In this document: one piece after another, positions 1 through 5,243 of the stretch
Numbering within the stretch: the stretch's first letter is position 1
How the letters are laid out: each line of letters starts with the position of its first letter
DNA from: Promethearchaeota archaeon
GTDB lineage: Archaea; Asgardarchaeota; Lokiarchaeia; Sigynarchaeales; SOKP01
Direction: 5' to 3'
DNA: 5,243 nt
NCBI GenBank assembly: GCA_016839905.1
Contig: JAEOTJ010000206.1
Location: 1 to 5,243 of the forward strand
Notes under the pieces: generated by a model
Databases searched by the model: none
Told to the model about the DNA's origin: nothing
What the model saw: the letters and a program-made list of their open reading frames with translations, nothing else
Position numbers and translations under genes: made by a program

Positions 1-1066
1 CTATAATGTCTCATCAACAGAATTCTTAATGTATGAAAATGAAAAATTTTCTAAATCAAGAGGCATTGGAATTTGGATTGATGATGCTTTAGAGATAGCT
101 CCATTAGATTATTGGCGCTTTAACTTGATATATAATAGGCCTGAGAAAAGTGATGCTTCATTTTTATGGTCTGAATTTGAGAATAATATAAAAACTTTAA
201 ACGATGTAATTGGTAATTTTATTCACCGCACTTTAACCTTTATTAATAAGCAATTTAACGGAGAGATCCCTGAAATAATTGAAATAGATAGTAAAGATAA
301 AGAATTCCTATCTAAAATCACATCTATAGGAAATATTGTGGGTGAAGCTTTAGAGAGATTTCAATTGCGCAAGGCTTTAAGAGAAATTACTAAGTTTGGC
401 AGAGAAGGAAATGTATATTTAAATGACAAAGCACCATGGCATTTAATAAAAGAAAATAAAAAGGCAGCGGGACAAGTATTTAATATATGTGCCCAAGCAG
501 CCTATGCATTATCAATTCTATTAGGACCTTTTATTCCTGATACATCGGAAAAGATTTTAAAATTTCTAAATCTCCCCGAGGAATTAAATGAACTAGGTTG
601 GAATAGTATTTGTGAGAATTCATTAGTATCAGGACATAGAATTAACAAACCTAAACCAATTTTCCAGAAGTTAGATGTTAATGAAATGCAAAAAAAGTTA
701 AATAAAATACGTGAAAGAAAATCTAAAGATGAGGAAAAAGAAATGACAATATCTTATGATGAATTTAAAAAATTAGATATAAGAGTAGCATTAATTGAGA
801 CTGTTGAAAAAGTTCCGAAAGCAGATAAATTATATAAATTAACAGTTGATTTAGGGACCGAGAAAAGAACCATAGTAGCAGGTTTGGCAGAACATTATGA
901 TGCTGATTCTTTAAAAGGAAAGAAAATTATAGTATTAACAAATCTGGAACCCCGGAAATTAAGGGGTATTTTAAGTCAAGGAATGTTACTCGCAGCTGAT
1001 GATGGAAATAATGTATCACTATTAACCATAGATAAGGATATACCCCCTGGAGCTAGGATTGAGTAA
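1..1066 (+). CDS. metG: Methionyl-tRNA synthetase, C-terminal part (5' end outside window)
   Basis: This is the C-terminal part of a cytoplasmic class I aminoacyl-tRNA synthetase that charges tRNA-Met with methionine. The frame is open to the left edge (codons begin at base 2), so the ATG at 29 is internal and the Rossmann catalytic half lies outside. Counting from that ATG, the KMSKS-type loop reads KFSKSRG (6-12), the usual archaeal/eukaryotic variant, followed by GIWIDDALE and DYWRF. The helical anticodon-binding domain spans about 45-200 and contains the conserved NDKAPW (132-137). A Lys/Glu-rich linker (about 220-238) leads to an EMAP/Trbp111-type OB-fold tRNA-binding domain (about 240-345) with DIRV, PKADKLY, NLEPRKLRG and SQGMLLAA. 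Some archaea encode this domain as a separate protein; here it is fused. The stop is TAA at 1064-1066, four bases from the end of the convergent gene. Nothing looks broken. Identification is firm. Confidence 0.96.
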   Translation, partial: YNVSSTEFLMYENEKFSKSRGIGIWIDDALEIAPLDYWRFNLIYNRPEKSDASFLWSEFENNIKTLNDVIGNFIHRTLTFINKQFNGEIPEIIEIDSKDKEFLSKITSIGNIVGEALERFQLRKALREITKFGREGNVYLNDKAPWHLIKENKKAAGQVFNICAQAAYALSILLGPFIPDTSEKILKFLNLPEELNELGWNSICENSLVSGHRINKPKPIFQKLDVNEMQKKLNKIRERKSKDEEKEMTISYDEFKKLDIRVALIETVEKVPKADKLYKLTVDLGTEKRTIVAGLAEHYDADSLKGKKIIVLTNLEPRKLRGILSQGMLLAADDGNNVSLLTIDKDIPPGARIE

Positions 1067-1081
1067 TATTTTATAATTTTA
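1067..1081 (+). terminator. T-rich tract after metG
   Basis: Directly after the metG stop the + strand reads ATATTTTATAATTTT. Archaeal RNA polymerase commonly terminates at such U-rich runs without a hairpin. The tract overlaps the last codons of the convergent gene, so transcription of metG would end inside it. This is based on composition only; no stem-loop is seen. Confidence 0.35.
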
Positions 1082-2315
1082 ATGAAAAAATTGGATTTAA
1101 TCGGGCGATAGTATCACCGAGATCTAATTGGATAGTTTTTAAAACGATATCACGCCCTCTATACATGTATTGAATATCCCTCACGTTTCTAATAATTTTC
1201 AATTTCTTACCTTTTCCTTTTAATTCACAGATGAAATATCTTTGATCTTTATATTCAAGTATCTTTTGTACTTTTTTGATATCTGGGAAGGTATAACCTC
1301 CTCCATGGGGTAAAATACAAGCCGTTTTTAGAAAATCTAATAATTCTAAATTTTCCGCTCTTTCGAAAACTCCAATATTTTTTAAAGTCGTTTCAGATAA
1401 ATTTTTCTTTCCTTTAAATAAATATGCATTAATATCTGCTCTAAGAGCCATTGGAAATATGTCTGAATTAATTACTTTGTTATTTAAATCAGTATAATTA
1501 CTCCCAATATATATATTATTATAATCTTTTAAAAATTGGTGAGGTTGATTGCTAATATAATGATAATCATTACCAAACAAATAATTGGCTATAATTTCCC
1601 TTTTAATACTGGAGAACTCTAAAGCCTTGTTATGGAACTCTAAAAAATCTTTAGCATCAGAATCTAATAATATGTATTGCGTCCCAAAAATAGTTGTTTC
1701 CTCAACTGCACGTTCTTTTAATGTTTTTGATTCATCTATGTAAAGCCCTATTCCATATTTATCATCTCTAAATTCAGGAGTAGAACCATGGATTAAAAAA
1801 ATATAGGGAGATAGATTTAAATCAGAGAGATTTCTTGTTTCAAAACAGTTAATAAAATGATTCGCCACACCAAAATCCCAATCTATTAAAATATCATCAT
1901 GATATAAGTTCTTATTCTTTATATTATCTATTTTTTTAATTAAATCATAAGGATCCGGTAATTCCTCCAATCCTCCAACGAGAATTCCGCAGCAATTTGG
2001 TTTCAAATTTAAGAAAATTAATTTATCATCACCATCACCCCAATTCAGTTTCCCTCCATATCCAAATCCAGAATTCCATCTATAAGAATTTCTTGAAATT
2101 GTTTCATCAGGAGAGGAAATATATGCCGCTTTAGGTTCAAACCCATATTTTTCTTGAATAAGATGAAATTGGGTCATTCCATACTTCATATTGGCCCTAC
2201 ATAATTTGGCAGCACCATCATTTATTCCCGTAGAAAAGATATATTTTTCTGCTCTTAATAATAAATCTGACTTACTTAAATTTAAAAGAGTCTGAGATAG
2301 ATGGGTGGAGACCAT
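1071..2315 (-). CDS. Divergent RtcB-type RNA ligase homologue (3'-phosphate ligase fold)
   Basis: RtcB enzymes join RNA 2',3'-cyclic-phosphate or 3'-phosphate ends to 5'-OH ends, using Mn2+ and a GMP-histidine intermediate, in tRNA splicing and RNA repair. I infer membership from landmarks in the RtcB order: GFGYGGKLNW (83-92, compare GYGFPIGGVA); PNCCG (106-110, compare DINCG); ANHF (151-154, compare GNHF); LIHGS (174-178, compare HTGSRG); the FHNKALEF...KREII helix (227-242, compare the NRQMI region); PHQ (258-260, compare AHN); PHGGGY (336-341, compare HGAGR with the guanylylated His); and a YRGRDIVLKT...ARLNPIFSLK ending (385-413, compare YKNVDNVVKV...ARMRPIGVAKG) with the terminal Lys. 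Cys109, His153, His176, His259 and His337 would be the retained catalytic residues. The metal-binding Asp of D-x-x-C-G appears as Pro106, and the HRKGAT and PGSMG loops are replaced by IYIGSNY (268-274) and PMALRAD (288-294). It is 414 residues against about 480 for canonical archaeal RtcB. It has its own promoter region and is divergent from the ATPase module. Activity, a changed substrate or a regulatory role cannot be told apart. Confidence 0.62.
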   Translation of the reverse strand: MVSTHLSQTLLNLSKSDLLLRAEKYIFSTGINDGAAKLCRANMKYGMTQFHLIQEKYGFEPKAAYISSPDETISRNSYRWNSGFGYGGKLNWGDGDDKLIFLNLKPNCCGILVGGLEELPDPYDLIKKIDNIKNKNLYHDDILIDWDFGVANHFINCFETRNLSDLNLSPYIFLIHGSTPEFRDDKYGIGLYIDESKTLKERAVEETTIFGTQYILLDSDAKDFLEFHNKALEFSSIKREIIANYLFGNDYHYISNQPHQFLKDYNNIYIGSNYTDLNNKVINSDIFPMALRADINAYLFKGKKNLSETTLKNIGVFERAENLELLDFLKTACILPHGGGYTFPDIKKVQKILEYKDQRYFICELKGKGKKLKIIRNVRDIQYMYRGRDIVLKTIQLDLGDTIARLNPIFSLKL

Positions 2316-2365
2316 TGTTCTAAAATTATTAAAATAATATAATTTAAATTATTTATGGATGTTTT

Positions 2366-2375
2366 ATTATATAAG
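2366..2375 (-). promoter_or_regulatory. Candidate TATA box for the RtcB-like gene
   Basis: On the minus strand this reads CTTATATAAT, close to the archaeal TATA consensus. A start site about 25 bases downstream would leave a short leader of roughly 25-30 bases before the ATG at 2315. A second AT-rich candidate, TTTAAATTATAT (2337-2348), lies 22-33 bases from the ATG and would instead give a leaderless mRNA. In DNA this AT-rich, chance matches are common, so support is modest. Confidence 0.35.
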
Positions 2376-2402
2376 ATTAATTAAGTTTTAAACCATAATT
2401 TT

Positions 2403-2413
2403 CAAATATAAAA
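2403..2413 (+). promoter_or_regulatory. Candidate TATA box for the ATPase operon (leaderless start)
   Basis: The + strand reads CAAATATAAAA, roughly 20-28 bases before the ATG at 2431. That is near the spacing expected if transcription starts at or next to the start codon. No Shine-Dalgarno sequence precedes this ATG (TTTATTTGCC), which agrees with a leaderless mRNA. The divergent promoter of the RtcB-like gene lies in the same 115-bp gap, so the two units could share regulatory protein sites. The call rests on position and composition only. Confidence 0.4.
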
Positions 2414-2430
2414 TTATTATTTTATTTGCC

Positions 2431-3063
2431 ATGTCCGCGGATAAAACTATTATATATGATAACATCAAAGGAATAAAAGCAATTGGAGAATTTAAGGGTT
2501 CTATTGTTTCAAAATGTCGAGATGAGTTCAATTCAATTATATTTTCTGATAATATGAAAATTAGTTGGAATGATGAAATAACCATAAAAAATGGTTTAGT
2601 TGTTGGTTTTGAGATTAAAAATAAAAAAAAAGTAGCTTTTTCAAAGAAGGCAAATGTTAATTCAATCAATATTTTTGACTTCCCTCTTGAATATTCTGTC
2701 ATTATTCCTGATGATATAATGGAGCAATATGATGAAGGACAATTTTCTGATGCATTCCCCTTTACTTTAAATTTATTACATACCGCAGGATTATATTTGA
2801 ATGATTATAAATATGAAATTAATCATTTAGATTTCTTTAAAGGTGAAATCCTTAAAAATCCAGTCGCGGTAATTTTTAATGGCATGTGTATATCCGATAG
2901 AGTCGTAATAGATCATCGAGGCGACCCTGTATTTTACGATTGTTTAATTGTAGGACGTGATCAAAAAGAAAATCTTTCTGTTTCTTATGATCCTGTTCTT
3001 TATGTAGATGATAAAGTTGTACAATATATTATCATTTTGGGAATTGAAGAATTAAAATTTTAA
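2431..3063 (+). CDS. Uncharacterised 210-residue protein, first gene of ATPase module
   Basis: I do not recognise this family. The ATG at 2431 is the only plausible start: the frame is closed upstream by a TAA at 2389-2391 and has no other ATG between. The protein is predicted soluble, with no signal peptide or membrane helix. The first 90 residues alternate short beta-like stretches (IKAIGEFKGSIV, NGLVVGFEI, KKVAFSK) with charged turns, suggesting a beta-rich domain. Residues about 105-125 (FPFTLNLLHTAGLYL) look helical. The C-terminal part returns to beta-type strands (NPVAVIFNGMCI, RVVIDHRGDPVFYDCLIVG, KVVQYIIILGI). Its three cysteines (29, 153, 171) do not form a zinc motif. The ATPase gene follows after 16 bases on the same strand, so the two are very likely co-transcribed and may interact. 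It is probably a real gene: long open frame and codon use like its neighbours. A minus-strand frame over its start is a shadow. Confidence 0.85.
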   Translation: MSADKTIIYDNIKGIKAIGEFKGSIVSKCRDEFNSIIFSDNMKISWNDEITIKNGLVVGFEIKNKKKVAFSKKANVNSINIFDFPLEYSVIIPDDIMEQYDEGQFSDAFPFTLNLLHTAGLYLNDYKYEINHLDFFKGEILKNPVAVIFNGMCISDRVVIDHRGDPVFYDCLIVGRDQKENLSVSYDPVLYVDDKVVQYIIILGIEELKF

Positions 3064-3079
3064 GAATTATTTTGAAAAC

Positions 3080-4309
3080 ATGACCATCCTCTATGAAAAT
3101 AAAAAGGAAAAATTATTATACTTTTTAAAAGTAGGAATAAATCCATTTAAAAAATTTGTATGTACTGGAGAAATCAAAGAGGACCTTGGGTTAGTCAAAT
3201 CAAGAAAACAACTCATAACTTCAATCTTAGATATAATTAAAAAAAATGAAAATTTTATTTTACCAATTATAGGAGACATAGGCGTAGGAAAAACCCATTT
3301 GTTTTGGGCTCTTAAAAAAAAATTAATATATCATAACTCAATATATGTTTCTTTAGAAAATGTTTATAGAAAATTCTATTATAATCTTTATTCTGAGTTT
3401 ATTGAAACTTTAGGAGTTGAACCTTTAAGAAGCATTACTAATAAAGTATGTAATGGTTGGGGTGCATTAGAGAAGAAATTTGGTTTTTTCCATGTGATTG
3501 ATATTGAGAAAGTAAGAAAAAAAGCATTTGAAGATTTAGGTAATAAATTTGAAAATTCAATTGCTTTAATGGATGTCATAAACGTAATTACTGCTCACCA
3601 GTTAGATCCATATAAAAGAATTGAAGCAGAAAATTGGTTGCTAGGAGAGTTAATGGACATTAAAGATTTATCTAGATTAAATTTAATGCATGACTTAAGA
3701 GGGAAAGGAAATGCTTATACGATGCTAAAAATCTTAGTAGAAAATTCAAAACTAGGGACAGTATTTTTTATTGATGATTTTGAAAAAGTAATTTCAATGA
3801 TAGATACTCAAAATGGGAGTGCTGAAGAGATTTTCAGCCCTGGTTATTATTATGGTCAGAGTGAAACCCCTGAAATGATTGCTGCTCAAAAAGTTCTTGA
3901 TAAAATATTAAAATTACAGAAAATTAGAAAGTTAAAGCTAATTGTTACTTTAAAATCTATTAATGTATTAAACCAAATTAAGAAAAAAATAAGGGAGAAA
4001 AATAAAAACTTATTAATAACCTTTAAAGATCCAATTTTTCTATCAAATTTCTTGGCCCAAGACATTTATCGATTCTATAAAGATAACATGGAACTTTTCT
4101 TAAAAAATATAAATTTTAATGAATTTCTTGAAGAATTTCCAACCTCATTCTTTCCCTTGAATAGGAAAATCTTGAATTATATATTTAATTCCACTAAAGG
4201 GAATCCCAGGGAAATAATTAAATTATTCATCAAAATTTTCAATGAAATAATATATTCAGATGACTCAATTGAAAATATTATAAAATTTTATAGTAATAAA
4301 TGTAAATAA
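3080..4309 (+). CDS. P-loop AAA-type ATPase with long Walker A-B insertion
   Basis: This is a 409-residue soluble ATPase of the AAA/Orc1-like P-loop group. The N-terminal KSRKQLITSILDII (40-53) resembles the recognition helix before the core in Orc/STAND-type ATPases. The Walker A motif is GDIGVGKT (65-72). The Walker B is TVFFIDDFEKV (227-237), with Asp232/Asp233 and Glu235. A polar sensor-1-like stretch is LKLIVTLKS (285-293), and a sensor-2-like GNPREIIKLF (374-383) carries Arg377. Walker A and B are about 155 residues apart, twice the usual distance; the insertion is helical and includes WLLGE (186-190) and an alanine-containing helix just before Walker B. A W-L-x-G-E segment at this place recalls ATP-binding proteins of the DUF2791/BREX BrxC-BrxD type, but this is memory-based and needs a profile search. 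No nuclease, helicase or methylase domain is fused. The ATG at 3080 has no Shine-Dalgarno sequence. It sits between two small genes, probably in one operon. The ATPase call is firm; its role is unknown. Confidence 0.88.
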   Translation: MTILYENKKEKLLYFLKVGINPFKKFVCTGEIKEDLGLVKSRKQLITSILDIIKKNENFILPIIGDIGVGKTHLFWALKKKLIYHNSIYVSLENVYRKFYYNLYSEFIETLGVEPLRSITNKVCNGWGALEKKFGFFHVIDIEKVRKKAFEDLGNKFENSIALMDVINVITAHQLDPYKRIEAENWLLGELMDIKDLSRLNLMHDLRGKGNAYTMLKILVENSKLGTVFFIDDFEKVISMIDTQNGSAEEIFSPGYYYGQSETPEMIAAQKVLDKILKLQKIRKLKLIVTLKSINVLNQIKKKIREKNKNLLITFKDPIFLSNFLAQDIYRFYKDNMELFLKNINFNEFLEEFPTSFFPLNRKILNYIFNSTKGNPREIIKLFIKIFNEIIYSDDSIENIIKFYSNKCK

Positions 4310-4323
4310 TTTTAATAAACGAA

Positions 4324-4330
4324 AGGAGGA
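4324..4330 (+). promoter_or_regulatory. Strong Shine-Dalgarno sequence, oddly spaced
   Basis: The sequence AGGAGGA is a near-perfect match to the 16S rRNA tail and the only strong ribosome-binding site in the window. It lies 17 bases before the ATG at 4347, longer than the usual 5-10. The in-frame ATA at 4338 would be 8 bases away, so initiation at AUA (adding three residues) is possible but unproven. Confidence 0.65.
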
Positions 4331-4346
4331 GATAAATATAAAAAGA

Positions 4347-4598
4347 ATGAAGCAGGTGTTTATTGCTGGTGGAGAATATGATGAACCCGCAGAATTCTCT
4401 AGAACTGTGAATAGAAATATTCAAATCTTAATGGATAGTGATAGGAATGCTGAAATTGATGATATTCAATTTACAGTTCATAATAGCCGATTTGGAATGG
4501 TATATTTAGCTTATATTATTGCTGAAGTTGATGTTGATGAGAACGCGGTTTTAAATACAAAGTATAGTACCCCAAGGAAGAAAAAGAAAAAGCATTAA
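4347..4598 (+). CDS. Small 83-residue protein with lysine-rich tail, third gene of module
   Basis: This is a soluble, acidic small protein with no membrane segment. The body (2-66) reads like a single alpha/beta domain: strand KQVFIAG, helix EFSRTVNRNIQIL (17-29), strand IDDIQFTVHNS (37-47), strand MVYLAYIIAEVDV (51-63). It ends in a basic stretch TPRKKKKKH (75-83), which could contact nucleic acid or an acidic partner. The pattern 'helix with VN, then I-x-D-I-x-F, then a hydrophobic final strand' loosely recalls the small DUF2758/Cse60-like proteins, but I would not assign it. It begins 37 bases after the ATPase stop, and a strong Shine-Dalgarno sequence precedes it, suggesting efficient independent translation, perhaps at higher stoichiometry than the ATPase. 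The ATG at 4347 is the first in frame; an upstream ATA at 4338 is a less likely alternative. It ends one base from the convergent nitroreductase gene. Confidence 0.82.
   Translation: MKQVFIAGGEYDEPAEFSRTVNRNIQILMDSDRNAEIDDIQFTVHNSRFGMVYLAYIIAEVDVDENAVLNTKYSTPRKKKKKH
4576..4593 (-). terminator. Candidate U-rich terminator for the nitroreductase gene
   Basis: Read on the minus strand, just past the nitroreductase TGA, the sequence contains GCTTTTTCTTTTTCTTCC. Such U-rich runs act as intrinsic terminators in archaea. On the other strand the same bases encode the lysine tail of the small protein, so one stretch may serve both purposes. Inferred from composition. Confidence 0.4.
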
Positions 4599-4599
4599 G

Positions 4600-5175
4600 T
4601 CATTTTTGATATCCTATAGGAATAATATAAAGGGGATCAATTTTATCTGGTAGGTTTAACACATTTTTAATCTCTCCATCAATAAATGCTCCTATAGGCA
4701 CCGAACCTAATCCTAATGCCACGGCTTCTAAATGAATGTTTTGAGCGCAATGTCCAATCTCCATGAAGACATATCTAATACCTCTTTTTCCATAACGATC
4801 CGTGGTTCTGGAGTAAATTGCGCAAATAATAATATTTAATGGTGCTTTATTAATAAAATCTTGATTTAATGAAGCTTTAGCTAATTCTTTTCCAAGATCC
4901 TCTTCTAATTTAATTTCTAATAGGTGTTTCTCATGATTATAGTGAAATAAGCCTTTATTTTTTATTGTAACATAAATTTCTAAAGGATAAGTCCCACCTG
5001 CGGAGGGCACAATTCTCTTATTTCCTTTTTTCCCTTGGGCCGCCCATAATAATTGTGAAATTTTTTCAAGCTCAACTTCCCTGTTTGAAAACCTTCGAAC
5101 ACTTTCACGGTTAAGAATGCAAGTTTCAAGACTTTTATTGCCATCTTTTTTAGGTTCAGGCAATTGAATTGACAT
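4600..5175 (-). CDS. SagB/ThcOx-type nitroreductase family oxidoreductase (FMN)
   Basis: This belongs to the nitroreductase-like flavoprotein superfamily, whose members bind FMN, usually as homodimers, and carry out NAD(P)H-linked reductions or dehydrogenations. The N-terminus IQLPEPKK...SLETCILNRESVRRFS (3-30) is typical of the SagB subgroup, with NRESVRRF (22-29) forming the FMN-phosphate site. LSQLLWAAQG-like ISQLLWAAQG (39-48), PSAGGTYPLEIYV (57-69), MEIGHCAQNIHLEA (138-151), GLGSVPIGAF (155-164) and the closing PIGY (186-189) are the other family signatures. At 191 residues it is a complete single domain. The subgroup includes the azoline oxidases of ribosomal peptide pathways, but no precursor peptide or cyclodehydratase is seen here, so most likely it is a general oxidoreductase of unknown substrate. 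No Shine-Dalgarno sequence precedes the ATG at 5175. The start lies five bases after the stop of an upstream same-strand gene, indicating an operon. Confidence 0.93.
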   Translation of the reverse strand: MSIQLPEPKKDGNKSLETCILNRESVRRFSNREVELEKISQLLWAAQGKKGNKRIVPSAGGTYPLEIYVTIKNKGLFHYNHEKHLLEIKLEEDLGKELAKASLNQDFINKAPLNIIICAIYSRTTDRYGKRGIRYVFMEIGHCAQNIHLEAVALGLGSVPIGAFIDGEIKNVLNLPDKIDPLYIIPIGYQK

Positions 5176-5180
5176 TATCT

Positions 5181-5243
5181 TTATTTTTTTTTATCTTTAT
5201 CCTTTTCCTTATCTTTTTCCTTATCCTTGTCTTTATCTTTTTC
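5181..5243 (-). CDS. C-terminal end of an unknown gene with Lys-Asp/Glu repeat tail
   Basis: On the minus strand, from the right edge to a TAA at 5181-5183, one frame encodes EKDKDKDKEKDKEKDKDKKK. The alternating acid-lysine pattern is kept while codons vary (GAT/GAC/GAA, AAA/AAG), which argues for translation rather than a simple DNA repeat; of the other two frames, one is interrupted by stops and the other encodes a Lys/Ile/Arg-rich sequence. The rest of the gene lies outside, so the product cannot be named. Such highly charged, disordered tails are common at archaeal protein ends. The stop is five bases from the nitroreductase ATG, so the genes are probably co-transcribed. Confidence 0.6.
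   Translation of the reverse strand, partial: EKDKDKDKEKDKEKDKDKKK

Noticed and set aside
29..31. ATG at 29 as the true start of the synthetase
   Set aside because: The same frame is open to the left edge and encodes sequence typical of the region before the KMSKS loop, and a start there would remove the whole catalytic fold. The gene is simply cut by the window.
1071..2315. RtcB-like gene as a pseudogene
   Set aside because: The frame is intact over 414 codons, has an upstream promoter-like region, and the key Cys/His positions are retained; decay would not spare these selectively.
2388..2702. Minus-strand open frame of 104 codons
   Set aside because: It overlaps the start of the better-supported 210-residue gene and its product is a Phe/Ile-rich antisense translation without a recognisable domain. 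It is a shadow.
3091..3579. Two short minus-strand open frames (3091-3279 and 3388-3579)
   Set aside because: Both lie inside the ATPase gene, covering Walker A and the insertion, with no features of their own. They are antisense shadows.
4613..4700. Repeated palindrome CCTATAGG (4613-4620 and about 4693-4700) as an operator pair
   Set aside because: Both copies encode the Pro/Ile-Gly motifs of the nitroreductase, so the repeat is explained by coding and codon choice.
5176..5243. Low-complexity pyrimidine-rich stretch as a DNA repeat array or CRISPR-like element
   Set aside because: The units are irregular at the DNA level but regular as codons on the minus strand, so a charged protein tail explains it better. 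There are no spacers.

Overview
The window is AT-rich throughout and gene-dense, and it looks archaeal. The methionyl-tRNA synthetase at the left edge is of the archaeal/eukaryotic type. Most start codons lack a Shine-Dalgarno sequence, TATA-like boxes sit upstream of starts, and lysine-rich charged protein tails are present. The overall look (low GC, Lys/Glu/Asp-rich proteins, many unrecognised genes) would fit an Asgard-type archaeon, but the lineage is an inference and no diagnostic marker is visible.

Layout, left to right. (1) Bases 1-1066, + strand: the C-terminal part of methionyl-tRNA synthetase, from the KMSKS-type loop through the anticodon-binding helices to a fused EMAP/Trbp111-like tRNA-binding domain. 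(2) Bases 1071-2315, - strand, convergent with the first gene and four bases from it: a 414-residue protein that I read as a highly divergent RtcB-type RNA ligase. It keeps the histidine/cysteine skeleton of the active site but has lost several other signature residues. (3) Bases 2316-2430: a 115-bp AT-rich divergent promoter region. (4) Bases 2431-4598, + strand: three closely spaced genes that look like one operon, encoding an unrecognised 210-residue protein, a 409-residue P-loop ATPase with an unusually long Walker A to Walker B interval, and a small 83-residue protein with a basic tail. Only the small gene has a strong Shine-Dalgarno sequence. (5) Bases 4600-5175, - strand: a SagB-type nitroreductase/oxidoreductase. 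(6) Bases 5181-5243, - strand: the last 20 codons of another gene, encoding an alternating Lys-Asp/Glu tail, five bases upstream of the nitroreductase start and so probably in its operon.

How the genes may work together. The synthetase and nitroreductase are ordinary metabolic genes that bracket the part of interest. That part is an RtcB-like protein transcribed divergently from a three-gene module with an ATPase at its core. Synteny alone does not prove that they work together. A conserved module combining a nucleic-acid-handling ATPase, two small unknown partners and a nearby RNA-ligase-like protein is the best candidate here for an undescribed system. Functions beyond fold-level similarity are not claimed.
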